In this document: positions 21,961 to 33,196 of the stretch, piece by piece
Layout of the letters: the number at the start of each line of letters is the position of its first letter
Position numbering within the stretch: the first letter of the stretch is position 1
Assembly: GCA_025175895.1 (NCBI GenBank)
Contig: CM046007.1
Location: 29,407,913 to 29,471,912, forward strand
DNA: 64,000 nt
Direction: 5' to 3'
Source: Wurfbainia villosa
Lineage: Eukaryota > Streptophyta > Magnoliopsida > Zingiberales > Zingiberaceae
Program-made: the position numbers and the translations under genes
The notes under the pieces: generated by a model
What the model saw: only the letters and a program-made list of their open reading frames with translations
Databases searched by the model: none
Told to the model about the DNA's origin: nothing

Positions 21961-23006
21961 TCACAGGAGGAAGCACTTCAGCAGACATGATTTGCAATGG
22001 CGGGGCGGGGCGAACTCCCTGTAGCATTGGTCGAGGCCTCGGAGCCTCGTGCCGAAAAGGTCTTGTATACTCCCGCCGAGGAGGAGCTTGAGGAAGGGGA
22101 CGAGCCCTTTCGATTGGGATCGGCGGTTCGCTCGACTCTCATCACCTTTAATCCTTCTTCTTGGCGGATAAAGCTGCTCGCACGGCTCGAGCTCTTCATA
22201 GCTAGGTCGCTCGAAGGAACTAAGGAAGGGGCCCTCCTTCACCGTCGGCCGAATGGCACCTCGGAAGGATTCAGATCGGGCTGCGGGGATTCCCCTAGCC
22301 GCTGAGGTGAATCGATGGATATACCCCCTAAGGGATTCTGAAGGTCCCTGGGTGATATGCATTAACATAGAGGCGTCTTGCTTATACGCCTTACAGCTGA
22401 CAAATTCTTGACTGAACATTCTATGGAAGTCAGCGAAACAGGTGATAGATCCCGGGGGCAGAGTAGTGAACCACTTTTGCGCCGAACCAATCATGGTGGT
22501 CCGGAAGACTCGACACTTGAGAGCGTCAGTATAATAGTGAAGCGAGGCCGCTCCATCGAATTGTGATATGTGCTCTTCCGGATCCGTCGAACCATCGTAC
22601 TTACAGACCTGAGGATTTCGGAAGTAGGATGGAGGGAGCTCTGAAAGAATGTCCATCGTGAAGGGGCTAGGCTCGTAGAATTCCGGAGGTCTGGTTGATT
22701 GACTTTCACCCTATTCCTCCCGGCGCGTTTGGGTGAAGGGCGTAGTATTCTGGGGTGTTCTTCCCCCGAGTCCGCCTCCAGGCAACACATCACCATGGGC
22801 GGCTGTACGAGAGGGAGGAGGCATTTCTGGAGGATCTCTAGAAGAAGGTTCCCGAGTGCGGATCTGAATGCAGTCCTTCTCCTTTCTCTAGTGAGGGCTT
22901 CTGTGATAGCATCATCCATTAAGGCCTTTAGTTGCGATGGTAGAAGGGTGATGGGGCGCTCCTCCGCCGCAAAGATATCAGGTTGTTGCACTTCTTCGGG
23001 TTGCAT
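21961..23006 (-). pseudogene. gag of element D
   Basis: The likely start is the ATG at 23006 (MQPEEVQQPDIF), about 20 bases after the primer-binding site. The capsid-like part (frame 21961-22656) contains KYDGSTDPEEHISQF and SAQKWFTTLPPGSI, typical of the retrotransposon Gag family. Frame changes near 22870, 22670 and 22130 break the ORF. The protein would form the particle that encloses the RNA. A related but separately broken copy is in element E (36083-37871). Confidence 0.85.
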
Positions 23007-23026
23007 CTCAACGTCCAGCTCAAATG

Positions 23027-23045
23027 TTCCCACAGACGGCGCCAA
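23027..23045 (-). promoter_or_regulatory. Primer-binding site of D
   Basis: Read on the minus strand, TTGGCGCCGTCTGTGGGAA begins two bases from the LTR end. This is a PBS common in plant gypsy elements of this lineage, and it fixes the orientation of the element. Confidence 0.85.
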
Positions 23046-23046
23046 C

Positions 23047-24277
23047 TGATGCGGGTGCGGGGGAAAAATCCGTTCGCTCCGTTTTCAAGGCGATGAAGCG
23101 ATGAGGGAGGTCTCGGAATATTCTCCCCCGGCAGCGATCAGTAAAGAATAAGAAAATGAAGTAGACGAAATGCAAGAACCCGACACCAGCAATCGAGATT
23201 CAGACACGAGATGTAACGTGGTTCGGAATAAGGATTCCTACTCCACGGGGGTGAGGTTTCTCACCAGATGCGGTGCCTAAGCACTTTCACTATGAAGATC
23301 CTCCTTTACAGAAAGCAAGTTTCCGAAGGTGGAGGAGAAAGGACCTCTTACAATGATGTTACAAGATGAGGAAAATACAAGAGACTTATCAAACAGCAGA
23401 TCTCCGTCCTCCTTCTCCGGCGAGACCGTTCTTCCTTTTCTCTCGTCTCCTCTTCTCTCTTGCTGGATGCGAATGATTGCGGATCGATCTCCTCTTCTTT
23501 TCCTCCCTCTCTGCCTTTTATCTTCCCTCCTCCTTCAACGTAACGTCGTGGATTATCTCCATCGTACACGTGGCCACCCCCTCCTCCTGGAGAATAATTC
23601 TGTTACACATATGAGGAACGAGGACTCCCCCGAATATTGCGTGGGGCCCCCCAAGCCGTTGCATAGTACCTTTCCCTTTACTTTTCAGGCAACGAGGTTA
23701 AACTGTCTCCCTCACCCCTCTGCTTTGGGTGAAGTTAACTTAGGCCCCTATACCATAGGTGACCTATCCTTAGGGTTTCTCCTTAAACCGAACCAATTCT
23801 CCTTTTGCCCGTACCAAACTTCTTTCGCGTTGATTAGGTTGAGTTGACCCTTCCTCCATCCCATTGGCTTCTGGAATTGCCTAGTTGAACCAGTTCCTAG
23901 TCCTCTGTTAGCGAAGTGCCTTCCGCCTCTTTTCCACCTGCGTCCCTTGCTTCTAGCATTCGCCCGTGCCGATGGCTCTCGCTACTTGTCCGTGCCGATG
24001 ACCTCTGGTACTTGCGCCCGTGTCGATTCCTTCCGATAACTCTGGCCCGTGTCGATGGCTTCGTCTAACTCTCGCCCGTGCCAATGGCTTCGTCTAACTC
24101 TCGCCCGTGCCAATGGCTTCGTCTAACTCTCGCCCGTGCCGATGGCTTCTGATAACTCTCGCCCGAACTGTTTCTCCTTTTCCCCTTTGGCTGAACCAGG
24201 TGTTTTGGGGATGGGTCACGGGTCACCTGCTAACTCTTCTATTGGGAATTAGGTAGAAAAAAGTACCAGTAGTATCA
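23047..24277 (-). repeat. 5' LTR of element D
   Basis: 1231 bp, TGATGCGGG...AGTATCA on the plus strand, nearly identical to 8471-9695. The exact TSD GTGAA follows at 24278. Confidence 0.92.
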
Positions 24278-24763
24278 GTGAACATAACACTTGGTGACAC
24301 AAGCGGTTTGAGGTTGTTCAGCGACCACTAAGCTACTCATCCTCATGTTGGTGCAGGCAACATCAAATAGTCAAACCTATATTTCGATATATGACAAAAG
24401 AGTTTAAAGTAGGTTGCATATGTTCAAATATATGTGTCAAGTGTGCCGTTGTAGAAAATTTGATAGGAAAAATCTTGATGGGTTAAGTGACCACACATCA
24501 AGCAAGAGAAGCTCTAGTGAGTCCAAGAGACAAGACATCATATCAAAGAAGTCTAGATGGATCGGATAACTAGACATCTGTTGGGTGGATAGGAGATTAG
24601 CACGAAGTTTGAGAAGCCCTGATAGGTTAGAGAGACCAAACATTGAGCAAAAGAAGTCTAGATGGATTGGTAAACTAGACATCCAGCAAGTGGATCATAG
24701 GATTAGACACTTAATTAAAGAAGCCTTGGTGGATTAGTGAGGCAAACACTAGATAAAAGAAAT
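24278..24763. other. Locus interrupted by element D, right side
   Basis: Decayed sequence with imperfect repeats of GAAGTCTAGATGGAT (24547 and 24653) and a TAACTAGACATC type phrase. It continues the sequence broken at 8470. No gene. Confidence 0.4.
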
Positions 24764-25008
24764 TGTTGGTGCAATCAACATCTAAGAATTTTAATGCTTG
24801 AATAATATATGTTAGTGCATATAAGATCCACATATCTCCACAATGGTATGATATTGTCCACTTTGGGCCCAAGCCCTCATGGTTTTGTTTTTGGGCTTTA
24901 CCCAAAAGGCCTCAAACCAATGGAGATATCTTTTTTCTTATAAGCACATGATCTTTTCCATGTCTTACCAATGTGGGACTTTGATTGTATTCCCCATACT
25001 CCCAACAA

Positions 25009-25020
25009 TCCCCCCCTCAA
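25009..25020 (-). promoter_or_regulatory. Polypurine tract of the TRIM
   Basis: On the minus strand GTTTGAGGGGGGA directly precedes the 3' LTR. Confidence 0.75.
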
Positions 25021-25231
25021 ACGAAGGACCACATTGGGCCCCCCCTCAAGCCTATCCCTCCTCGAAGGATTTTCTCTGCTTGATGTCCGATCTTCAACCC
25101 ACCAGGACTTCCTGTCAGTTGTTCGGTCCCCTCGACCCAACTAGACTTCCTTCCTGATGTCTGGTTCTCTTGATCCGGACGTGGGAGCTCAACTTCCTTC
25201 GTTCGAGGTTCATGGCTTGACATGGACCATG

Positions 25232-25243
25232 GCTCTGATACCA
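25232..25243 (-). promoter_or_regulatory. Primer-binding site of the TRIM
   Basis: On the minus strand TGGTATCAGAGC, the standard initiator-tRNA-Met site, lies two bases from the LTR. Confidence 0.9.
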
Positions 25244-25861
25244 ATTGTTAGTGCATATAAGATCCACATATCTCCACAATGGTATGATATTGTCCACTTT
25301 GGGCCCAAGCCCTCATGGTTTTGTTTTTGGGCTTTACCCAAAAGGCCTCAAACCAATGGAGATATCTTTTTTCTTATAAGCACATGATCTTTTCCATGTC
25401 TTACCAATGTGGGACTTTGATTGTATTCCCCATACTCCCAACAATATATTTATTTAATATAATTAGTGAGAAGATTTCTAGTGCAATAATCCTCGTGGTT
25501 TGGTTAACTAGTCAAAGTTGACCAAAAGACGGTCCAAGTAGGTTAATAAATTTGACTAGACACTTGAAAGTGAGTTGGCAAGTGAGAAAGTCTTAGTGAA
25601 ACTAAAACTAGACTGTCAAGGGAAAGTCCAAATAGGTCAGGGACTGAATACTTATCCCTAAAGAAGTGAATCTTAGGTAAGAAAAAGTCCAAGCAGATTG
25701 GGGATCGGATACTTGGCTCTAAAGGAATGAACTTCATGCAAGAGAAAGTCCAAACAGATTGGGAATAGGATGCTTGACACTATGTGAGTAAACCACAAGT
25801 AGAAGTCTAAGCAGTTCGGGGATCGAATTCTTGAACCTAGAAAATAAGTCTAAGAAAGTCG

Positions 25862-27589
25862 TGTTGGGTAGCCTAATGGGGTGCGTGCGATGATACATTT
25901 AACAAAACACGCAGCGAAAGCAAAAATATAATAAACTATTTTATTACAACACATGCACCACACACTTGTAGGATACAACATGCCAAACATAACCATAAAA
26001 AAATTCGATAAGAAATTATACCCGATGAATCATGTGGAGCGGAAATGACATCAACCAAAAATGATACTAATGAGCATCACCTCTATTCGTATCCACGCCG
26101 AGTTATCGTTGGGATAACTTCACAAAGTCATGAGTTTGTCTCCACTTTAGTACTAGCTGAAGATAGGTAACAATGTTATCCGAGAGAGGGATCAAGGGAT
26201 CGATTCGTGTCCGACAGCTGAAGCAACCTAAGGATACAAATCGAACAACAAGCTACCTTCACTAAGGCTATTGTCTAGTAGAAATCACCGCTCTCCGGTG
26301 CCTTTGGTCGGCAACAACAGGTATTTCTAGCAAGGGACTCACTGGAGGAGGATGTGCGAGAAGTGCGATGGTTGGTGGAGGCTACTAGGGCAATAGAAGG
26401 CGGTAGCAGTAGGTTAGGTGGCAACTTACTTGGTTGGGTGGCGGCAAGGAGAAGAGAAGAGAGGGAAGAACAAAACTTTCATTATTTTTCCCCCCCTCTG
26501 TTTCTCATTTAATATATAGAGCTTCTACCAGGTTAGAGGAGCAAGTTCTAAACCCGCATCCATTAACTTGAAGCTCATTCCAATAGCCTTAAGTTTGGTT
26601 GAAAATCAAACTGCTTGGTTCAACAATCCAACTTTTTTTTAATTCAAATCAAAGTAATTTGGTTTAGAATTAAACCAAAGAGGGTTTAACCCATCTATGG
26701 TTGGTCTCAAAACTACTTCTGAACCAGCTACAGTGGACCGTATCTTTTTTCCTTTCACTCATCTTATTTATATTTGATTCAGGACATGATCTATGTGTTA
26801 GTCCCCATTAGGCTGACTATGTCACACCTAGCCCAAATAATAATTCCTTTCCCTATTAATTCAAATTATTCAGACATTTGTTCAAGAGTACCATACTCTT
26901 GACATGTCATGCTTTAGTCAAATACTTCGAGTAACAATCCTAACAAGTGGCCATAGGGTATATTTCTCCTTTGCGAGGAGCGATGAATCCTCTGTTGGCT
27001 ATCTAAACACTTTCGTCCACTTTAACTTATACACAATCATCCCATACCCACATTTCCGTGGAGATGTATCGGTTAAGATGTCAAAGTATAAGCCTCCATG
27101 ACCAAGATGACTTAAATACCTCAAGTCGAAGGAAACTTGCACTAAAGTTGCAATGAGATCTTCATTGACATATATGCATAGAACCTTATGAAGTCTCATA
27201 GTAGGTCACTCCAATGAGCTAGTTACTCTTAACTAGCATCTAAGGTTAACTCTCGACATCCCAATGTCTCTAACTAGTGAGGAACAACTGTTTGAAAAAT
27301 CCAAGGAGTATAACACATACTCGTCTCTTAGAATCAATGATATTCGAGCTTATCGATTCATTGACTATGGAATATTTCAATACAATCATAATTATACATG
27401 TAGAGATGCTCACTAGTTGTAATCCAATCACAAGTTCTCTCATACTATGAATCATATTGTGGGCATTCAATAAATAAATTTAAGATCCAATCAATACATA
27501 ATGAATGTACACTCAAATAGTGAATCTATATTTATCCAATAAATAGTATCATCCATAAGGTGATTGCCTTAAGACACTCAAATATAACA
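25862..27589 (-). repeat. 3' LTR of antisense copia element G
   Basis: On the minus strand it begins TGTTATATTTGAGTGTC after a polypurine tract (AAGTGGGAGTA, 27590-27600) and ends ...TAGGCTACCCAACA, about 1.73 kb. Pol of the same orientation lies directly upstream, supporting its identity as a 3' LTR. The 5' LTR is not in the window. Confidence 0.75.
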
Positions 27590-27600
27590 TACTCCCACTT

Positions 27601-28531
27601 GGCCTAATGTCAATCGCCATGGTATCTTATACCATAGGCTTTGACGTGATTCTCAAAGTTACTTTGAGGTAGAGCCTTTGTCAAAAGATCCACTAGGTTA
27701 TTTTCAATGGGAATTTTCTTAATTTGTATTTCTTTCCTCTTAATGATCTGTCTAATCAAATGATAATGTCGAAGCACATGTTTGGATCATTGGTGAGACC
27801 TAGGTTCCTTTGTTTGCGCAATGACTCCATTGTTGTCAAAGTAAATTGGTAATGCTTCAATAATGCTTGGAACCACTCTAAGTTCAGCGATAAACTTCTT
27901 GATCCAAATTGCTTCTTTTGCTGCTTCAGAATCTTCAATGTATTTTTCCTCAGTGGTAGACTGCAAAAGACCAAACAACATGTTCGATCTATCTCTATAG
28001 ATTCTTATTCCAAGGATATAGGTTGTCTCTCTCATGTCTTTCATGGAGAACATTTTGACAACCAAACTTTAATGGACTATGGAATGGGCACATCATTTCC
28101 TATAAACAATTTATTGTCGATATATAATACTAGGAATACGACCGCACTCCCACTAACCTTCTTGTACACACAAAGTTCATCTGAATTTTATGAGAAATCA
28201 AATTCTTTGATTGTCTCATCAAAATCGATATTCCAACTCTTGTATGCTTACTTCAGTCCATAAATAGATCATTGAAGTTTGCATACTTTATTTTTGTCAA
28301 CAGGTGTGAAACCTTCAGGTTGTATCATATATATATCCTCAGATAGGTTTCCATTAAGGAAAGCTATTTTCACATCCATCTACTATATCTCATAATCATA
28401 ATGAGTTGTTATGGCCAGGAGTATACAAATGGATTTAAGCATAACTACTAGTGAAAAAGTTTCATCATAGTCAATGTCTTGCCTTTGACGATAATCTTTT
28501 GCTACTAATCTAGCTTTATAGGTAATCAGAT
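27601..28531 (-). pseudogene. Copia pol fragment of G (RT and RNase H end)
   Basis: Read on the minus strand, the fragment starts in the RT (TYKARLVAKDYRQRQDIDYD, near 28520), continues past a damaged catalytic site (YIDNKLFIGND where YVDD is expected, near 28110), then FSMKDM and YILGIRIYRDRS, and jumps after GLLQST into the RNase H end (SEAAKEAIWIKKFIAELRVV), which implies an internal deletion. The C-terminal tail (LTKALPQ) is readable up to the polypurine tract. Stops and frameshifts are present, so this is a dead copy. Element B cuts the RT at 28531. Confidence 0.85.
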
Positions 28532-29634
28532 TGTTGGTGCAATCGGTCCAGGTCATGATTGACCAGACTCGAGTAGTGTTTTGATGTTTGACATTGATGT
28601 CTGACTTTAATGTCTGACATGTGTTGGGGAGATTGCTGATGCAATCGACCCAGGTCATACTTGATGGTTGACGATGGTCTGACCATTGTCATGGGAGAAG
28701 TCCAAGTCTTGTGTACTTGGCATGAAAAGTCTAAGCTTGAGTCTTGGCATGGAAAGTCCAATATGGGTTGGCAAGGAAAGTCCAAGCATGGGTCTTGGCA
28801 AGGGAAAGTCCAAGCATGGGTCTTGGCATGGAAAGTTCAACATGGGTTGGCAAGGGAAAGTTTAAGCTTGAGTCTTGGTAATTGAGAAGCCCAAGGGTGG
28901 AGTCTTGACAATATAAGTCTAATAGTTGGCGGCGTAAAATCCAAGCGGAGTCTTGGCAGCGTAAGTCCAATGTGCTTTGGCGGTATAGATCAACTTTGCA
29001 TGACATAGCCGATGGAAGCACCTGAAGGCTAGCGTATGGATGAACAAGTCATGGATGACTTGGAGAGATCCGATAGGCATGAGGCTGACGGAGGTGGCTA
29101 GAAGGCTTAGGTCTAGGCTAAGGGTGGTCTAGCAAGTATGGGGGCACCATACTTGGGTCAAAAACTCATGTTTGAGGTGTATCAATCGACTAGGACTATG
29201 GTCATTCAACTGATGGGAGTTGACTAGGGTTCGACTGTGGGAAGATGGCCTAGCAGTCGACTGTCAGCAGTGGGCAGTCGACTGATTGTGCCATCAATCG
29301 ACTGCTAGGGTGTGACAGTCGACTGATGCTTTGGCATGAGCACAGTAAGCTCTCTAGTCGAGTGATCGACCCGAACACTCAACTAATTGAGTCATCAGTC
29401 GACTGATGGGCATGATCAGTTGACTAATGGTCTATCCATTGCAACTTATCCAATGTGGCTCATGCCGTTGTGAGACAATGGATATAGGGGAAATCGATTG
29501 ATGGTCCTGATCAGTCGACTGCTAGGCAAAAATTAGCCCGAGTTGTAGGTTTAAAAGGAACATGAAGGGAGGATTTTTGGCAATGAATTCCATTAACACT
29601 TTCACCCCCTCTAGCGGTCACCGAATCCTCAACA
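28532..29634 (+). repeat. 5' LTR of element B, internally deleted
   Basis: Begins TGTTGGTGCAATCGGTCCAG and ends ...CGAATCCTCAACA. It contains the CCAAG/CTTGG array (28690-28990) and palindromes (29280-29520). Compared with 33197-34717 it lacks the segment corresponding to about 34250-34680, the downstream part of the LTR including the exported leader. Confidence 0.85.
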
Positions 29635-29636
29635 AT

Positions 29637-29648
29637 TGGCATCAGAGC
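29637..29648 (+). promoter_or_regulatory. Primer-binding site of B
   Basis: TGGCATCAGAGC, one base from the standard TGGTATCAGAGC complementary to initiator tRNA-Met, two bases after the LTR. Confidence 0.85.
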
Positions 29649-29697
29649 GGGTCGCTCTTCACCTTCTTCACATCCGAGGGAGCAAGCTAGAGGGAAG

Positions 29698-31369
29698 ATG
29701 GAATTTGAAGAACAATTGGGTTGGGACATCAACACTCCAATTCCATATGTCTTCTATGGACAAGAAGAGTTTAGACAATGGAAGACAAGAATTGAAGATT
29801 TCTTGATGATAAAGGATTTTGAAGAATGGCCAATTTTAATGGAAGGATTCAAATATCCAAGAGGACCAAAGGGAGGCTTCCTCAAGAAGAAGAAATGGAC
29901 CGAGGGGAAACTCCAAGAGTTCGAGAAAAACAAGAAGGTAGCAAAATTTATTATTGATTTGCTTCCTAATGTCATATTGTGTAGCTTAGGTGAACACATG
30001 GATGTCAAAGAGCTATGGAGCCAAGTGGCAAGACTCCATGAGGAGCCTAAAGAACAAGAGTGCTCATCAGCTCAATTGGAGGAGACCGAGGAAGCAAGCA
30101 CATCATCCTCACAAGCAAGTGAGGATTCGGAAGTTGATAGAGAATCAACATCCGAGAAGGAAGAAGCCTCCACCTCTAGGATTGAGGGGGAGGAGAGAAT
30201 TCCAACACCGGAGCAAGAGCAAGAAGTCGCTTCAACCTCCGGAAGAAGTGAAGAAGCAACTCCAGCTTCCACCATGGACCTAGGTAACTTAAACAATGTA
30301 GGTTTAAATAAAAATCATATAATTTGTTTTGAGTGTAGGGAATCCGGACACTACAAGAGTAAGTGTCCTAAAAGGGTCAAGAAGACTCCACCGGTGCAAA
30401 AAGTCAAGGATGTCGGTCCCCCAACAATCAAGAGCAAGGAGCATGTCATTTGCTTCAAATGTCGACAACCGAGACACTACCGGAGTCAATGCTCAAAGGG
30501 GGAGAAAAAGACTCAAAAGGGAGTTACACATGTAGGGGGGACCTCTAAGGTAAACCCTAAGGTAAAATTCAATAATGCTTCTACTTTAATTTTTAGGCAA
30601 AAGCATGCTAGGAGTAATCTTGCTATTTATCATGAAAAATATTCTAGAAATAACAAATATTTTTGCCTAGGAACTAAGAGTGTCCATTTTAACAATAAGG
30701 AGAAATTTGGGACTAATGTCCCTAAAAAAAACCTTACATAGGGAATCTATCAAGAAAATAGAAGACCACCTAGGTTTTCACCTCAAATGGCTTAGGCATA
30801 TGCCTAGGAAGAACCATGCCCAAGGATTAAATCAAAATTCAAAAATTGGGCAATTAGAAAAGGAAAATCAAGCCTTGAGGTCAAGGCTTGAGAAAATGGA
30901 AAAGACCCTTAGAATTATACAAAACTAAATAAAAGGGTCAAATGGTCAAAGTCAAGGATCTAGGTCAAAGAGTCATCACCTAGGGCTTAAGAGACAAGAG
31001 TCATCCAAAGGCAAGAAAGGTTTGGGTCACAAACCTAAGCCTAAGGAGGGTTACCATAGTGTTCCATTTGATTATAGAACACAAAATAGGTCTAAGAAGA
31101 CCAAGGTTACTAGGGAAGTTATCCCTAAGGGTAACCAAGGTGTATGCCTAGTGGCTAGGGTTTCAAGGAACCCTAGGGAAGCCACTAAGAAGGTTGCAAG
31201 AGGAGTTACCCCTAGAGTCAACCTAGGTAAGACCCAAATGACCAAAGCTAACAAGCCTAAAAGGGTCATTAGGAAGGTATCTAGGGAGGTCATCCCTAAG
31301 GAATACCTAGTAAACTCTAGGAGCTCAAATAGATTTTGGGTTCCTAAGAGCATGATCGACTCACGCTAG
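29698..31369 (+). pseudogene. gag of element B
   Basis: The ATG at 29698 opens 347 codons; a frameshift in the A-run near 30725 and a TAA at 30926-30928 break an otherwise continuous protein of about 556 codons. The N-terminal part (QEEFRQWKTRIEDFL, KFIIDLLPNVILCSL) resembles plant copia Gag. An acidic Ser/Glu-rich linker follows, then two zinc knuckles, CFECRESGHYKSKC and CFKCRQPRHYRSQC, the second with Arg in place of the usual Gly. A coiled coil (ENQALRSRLEKMEKTL) and a basic tail with repeated K-V-x-R-E-V-I-P-K motifs end at MIDSR and TAG. It should package RNA. No pol frame follows. Confidence 0.88.
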
Positions 31370-33196
31370 ATGGGTTTAGGTGTGTCAACCTTGATTGGAA
31401 GGGTAGCTAACCCAACCATAGCAAAGTTGGCACTTTAGGATATTTTCAAGGTTATGGATACCTTGGAAATAAGTTTGATCTTAAATCCTAAAAGATTTTA
31501 GGATGTGCCAATATATTTTTGGAATTATGAGAAATCAATCAAATTGGCCCAATTTAGATTTAGAGGTCTTAGTGTGACATTTTAGATTTTTGGCACACTT
31601 GGGGATTAGTAGCAATATGGCAAAATGAGATTAATAATAACAAATGGCAACAAATACTAAACTTTAGGTATTATATATCTTATATTTTATTTGTGATGCT
31701 TGATTTGCCATATAACATACCATGACATCATATCTACTTTCAATCTTTTAATATGTCATGATCATGTTTAGGATTAGGGTTAAATGTCATGTATGCTTAG
31801 ATTCCATCTTATGCCATGACATTATGATCATTGGTCATGCTTTATTTATGTTATCATTAATGCCATAATCATTCATGCATTAATAAAAATTGAGCTAAGG
31901 ACAATGACATGACTTGAAGTCTCACTTATAAGGGAATCAAGTAGTGTTGCCTTAGAAAATACATGAGGCCTTAGTTTAAGATAAACCAAAACCCACATCT
32001 CACATCTAAATTGACATGTATGTGTATTCTTACACCTTAGATACATGTGAGATGATAGGATATGAGTTAAGTTCAAGGTGCATAGTTTTTGCATCTAGAT
32101 GAACTCAAACACATCTAAAATCATAGTGGATCATTGGGAAAGCTTATGTTCAAGCCATGTACAGTAAGCCCAAAGAATATGATCCAATATAAGGTTTTGA
32201 AAATATTTTAAAATCATTTTAGAAAACCTTAGTAAAGTCTATCTTTTGATAGCAATCACCATTGATGAAGTTGATACAAAGTGAGCTAAAACTTTAAAGT
32301 TTTTCTTCACTTTTGAACTTTGTGTCAATTTCGATATTTTATGGGTAAAATATTTTTCTAACATTTTTCACCCATTGTATTGCTTATAAGTAATGTACGT
32401 ATAAATTTTCACGATTTTTCGATATGCGTAGAATTACTTATGTTTTTTTTAAATTCATTTCTGATAATTGAAATTCAAAAATTTCAGTTATCAGTTGATT
32501 GCCCTTATTGGCAGTCGATTGATGGGCACGACAGTCGACTGATGCCTGATAAAGTCAATTGTCAGGCTAATTTCGGGAAAAATAAGGTTATTTAGCCCTT
32601 TTTCAGCTACGGTAAAGTTCCCTAACTACTCCTAACCCTAGTATATGCTTTGGGAAACATTATAAAGGGTGAAAATCCATTATATATGGATTAGAAGAGT
32701 TGTTAGGGTGATGTATTAAATTTAAGATATGGGAAAGTTCAATGTTGAACTTTAGACCTTATTTTTGATGGTTTAAAGTTCCTATTGGCTTAGAGACTTC
32801 CCAAGGACATTGTTGGTGTAATAGTCAAGGGGGAGCAAGCTTTTAGGGGGAGGTATCCATCATGGGATGATGGATGTTATTTTTTCTCATGAGGGGGAGA
32901 AATGGGAATTTGAGATGCCCAATTTGGAAATTGGGAGACTTTATAGGAGTGCCTCTCTTGAGTGATATGAGACTTATCACTAAGAAGATTGTAGGCATCC
33001 TAGGTATTTTTGGACCAAAGGGGAGATTGTAAGATCTCATTGGGATATGAAACATTGACCTCCTTGGGAGAACCTTCTTGATGTATGTCAAAAAGGGGGA
33101 GAAAGTGAAACTACCAATTTGGAATAATTGGTAAGGGAATTTGAGTTAGGGGTTTAACTCAAGGGTGCTTTTGTCAAACATCAAAAAGGGAGAGAT
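31370..33196 (+). other. 3' noncoding region of B with repeated polypurine tracts
   Basis: No credible ORF. It matches the corresponding parts of A (798-1030 and 3600-5064). Polypurine tracts occur near 32826, 32846, 33017, 33090 and, adjacent to the LTR, 33183-33196. A TATAAAGGGTGAAAATCC segment near 32660 is shared with A. Confidence 0.7.

Larger units (their letters stand above)
8471..24277 (-). mobile_element. Element D: complete Tat-type Ty3/gypsy retrotransposon
   Basis: The 15.8-kb element lies between direct repeats GTGAA (8466-8470 and 24278-24282), an exact 5-bp TSD. In its own (minus) orientation the order is 5' LTR (23047-24277), primer-binding site, gag, protease, reverse transcriptase, RNase H, a second RNase H-like domain, integrase, then an unusually long 8-kb region with antisense ORFs and a 90-bp tandem array, and the 3' LTR (8471-9695). 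A second RNase H, the PBS type and an antisense ORF after pol are features of the Tat lineage. The LTRs differ at only about a dozen places by eye, so insertion is fairly recent, yet gag-pol is frame-broken. Confidence 0.92.
24810..25443 (-). mobile_element. TRIM (miniature LTR retrotransposon)
   Basis: Two direct repeats of 198 bp (24810-25007 and 25246-25443), identical by eye, both begin TGTTAGTGCATATAAG and end ATACTCCCAACA. They flank a 238-bp interior with no ORF of note. A primer-binding site complementary to initiator tRNA-Met is readable on the minus strand next to the right repeat, and a polypurine tract next to the left one. The exact TSD ATATA occurs at 24805-24809 and 25444-25448. 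This is a complete, apparently young TRIM that needs enzymes from elsewhere. Confidence 0.95.
24764..25861 (+). repeat. Old Sirevirus-like LTR remnant containing a TRIM
   Basis: It begins TGTTGGTGCAATCAAC like the LTRs of A and B, and after the TRIM shows imperfect repeats with AAAGTCCAA and GGGGATCGGATACTTGG (25500-25830), typical of their U3 arrays. It is cut off at 25862 by the LTR of element G. No internal region is attached. Confidence 0.5.

Noticed and set aside
24879..25521. ORFs across the TRIM
   Set aside because: TRIMs are noncoding; these frames repeat in both LTRs.
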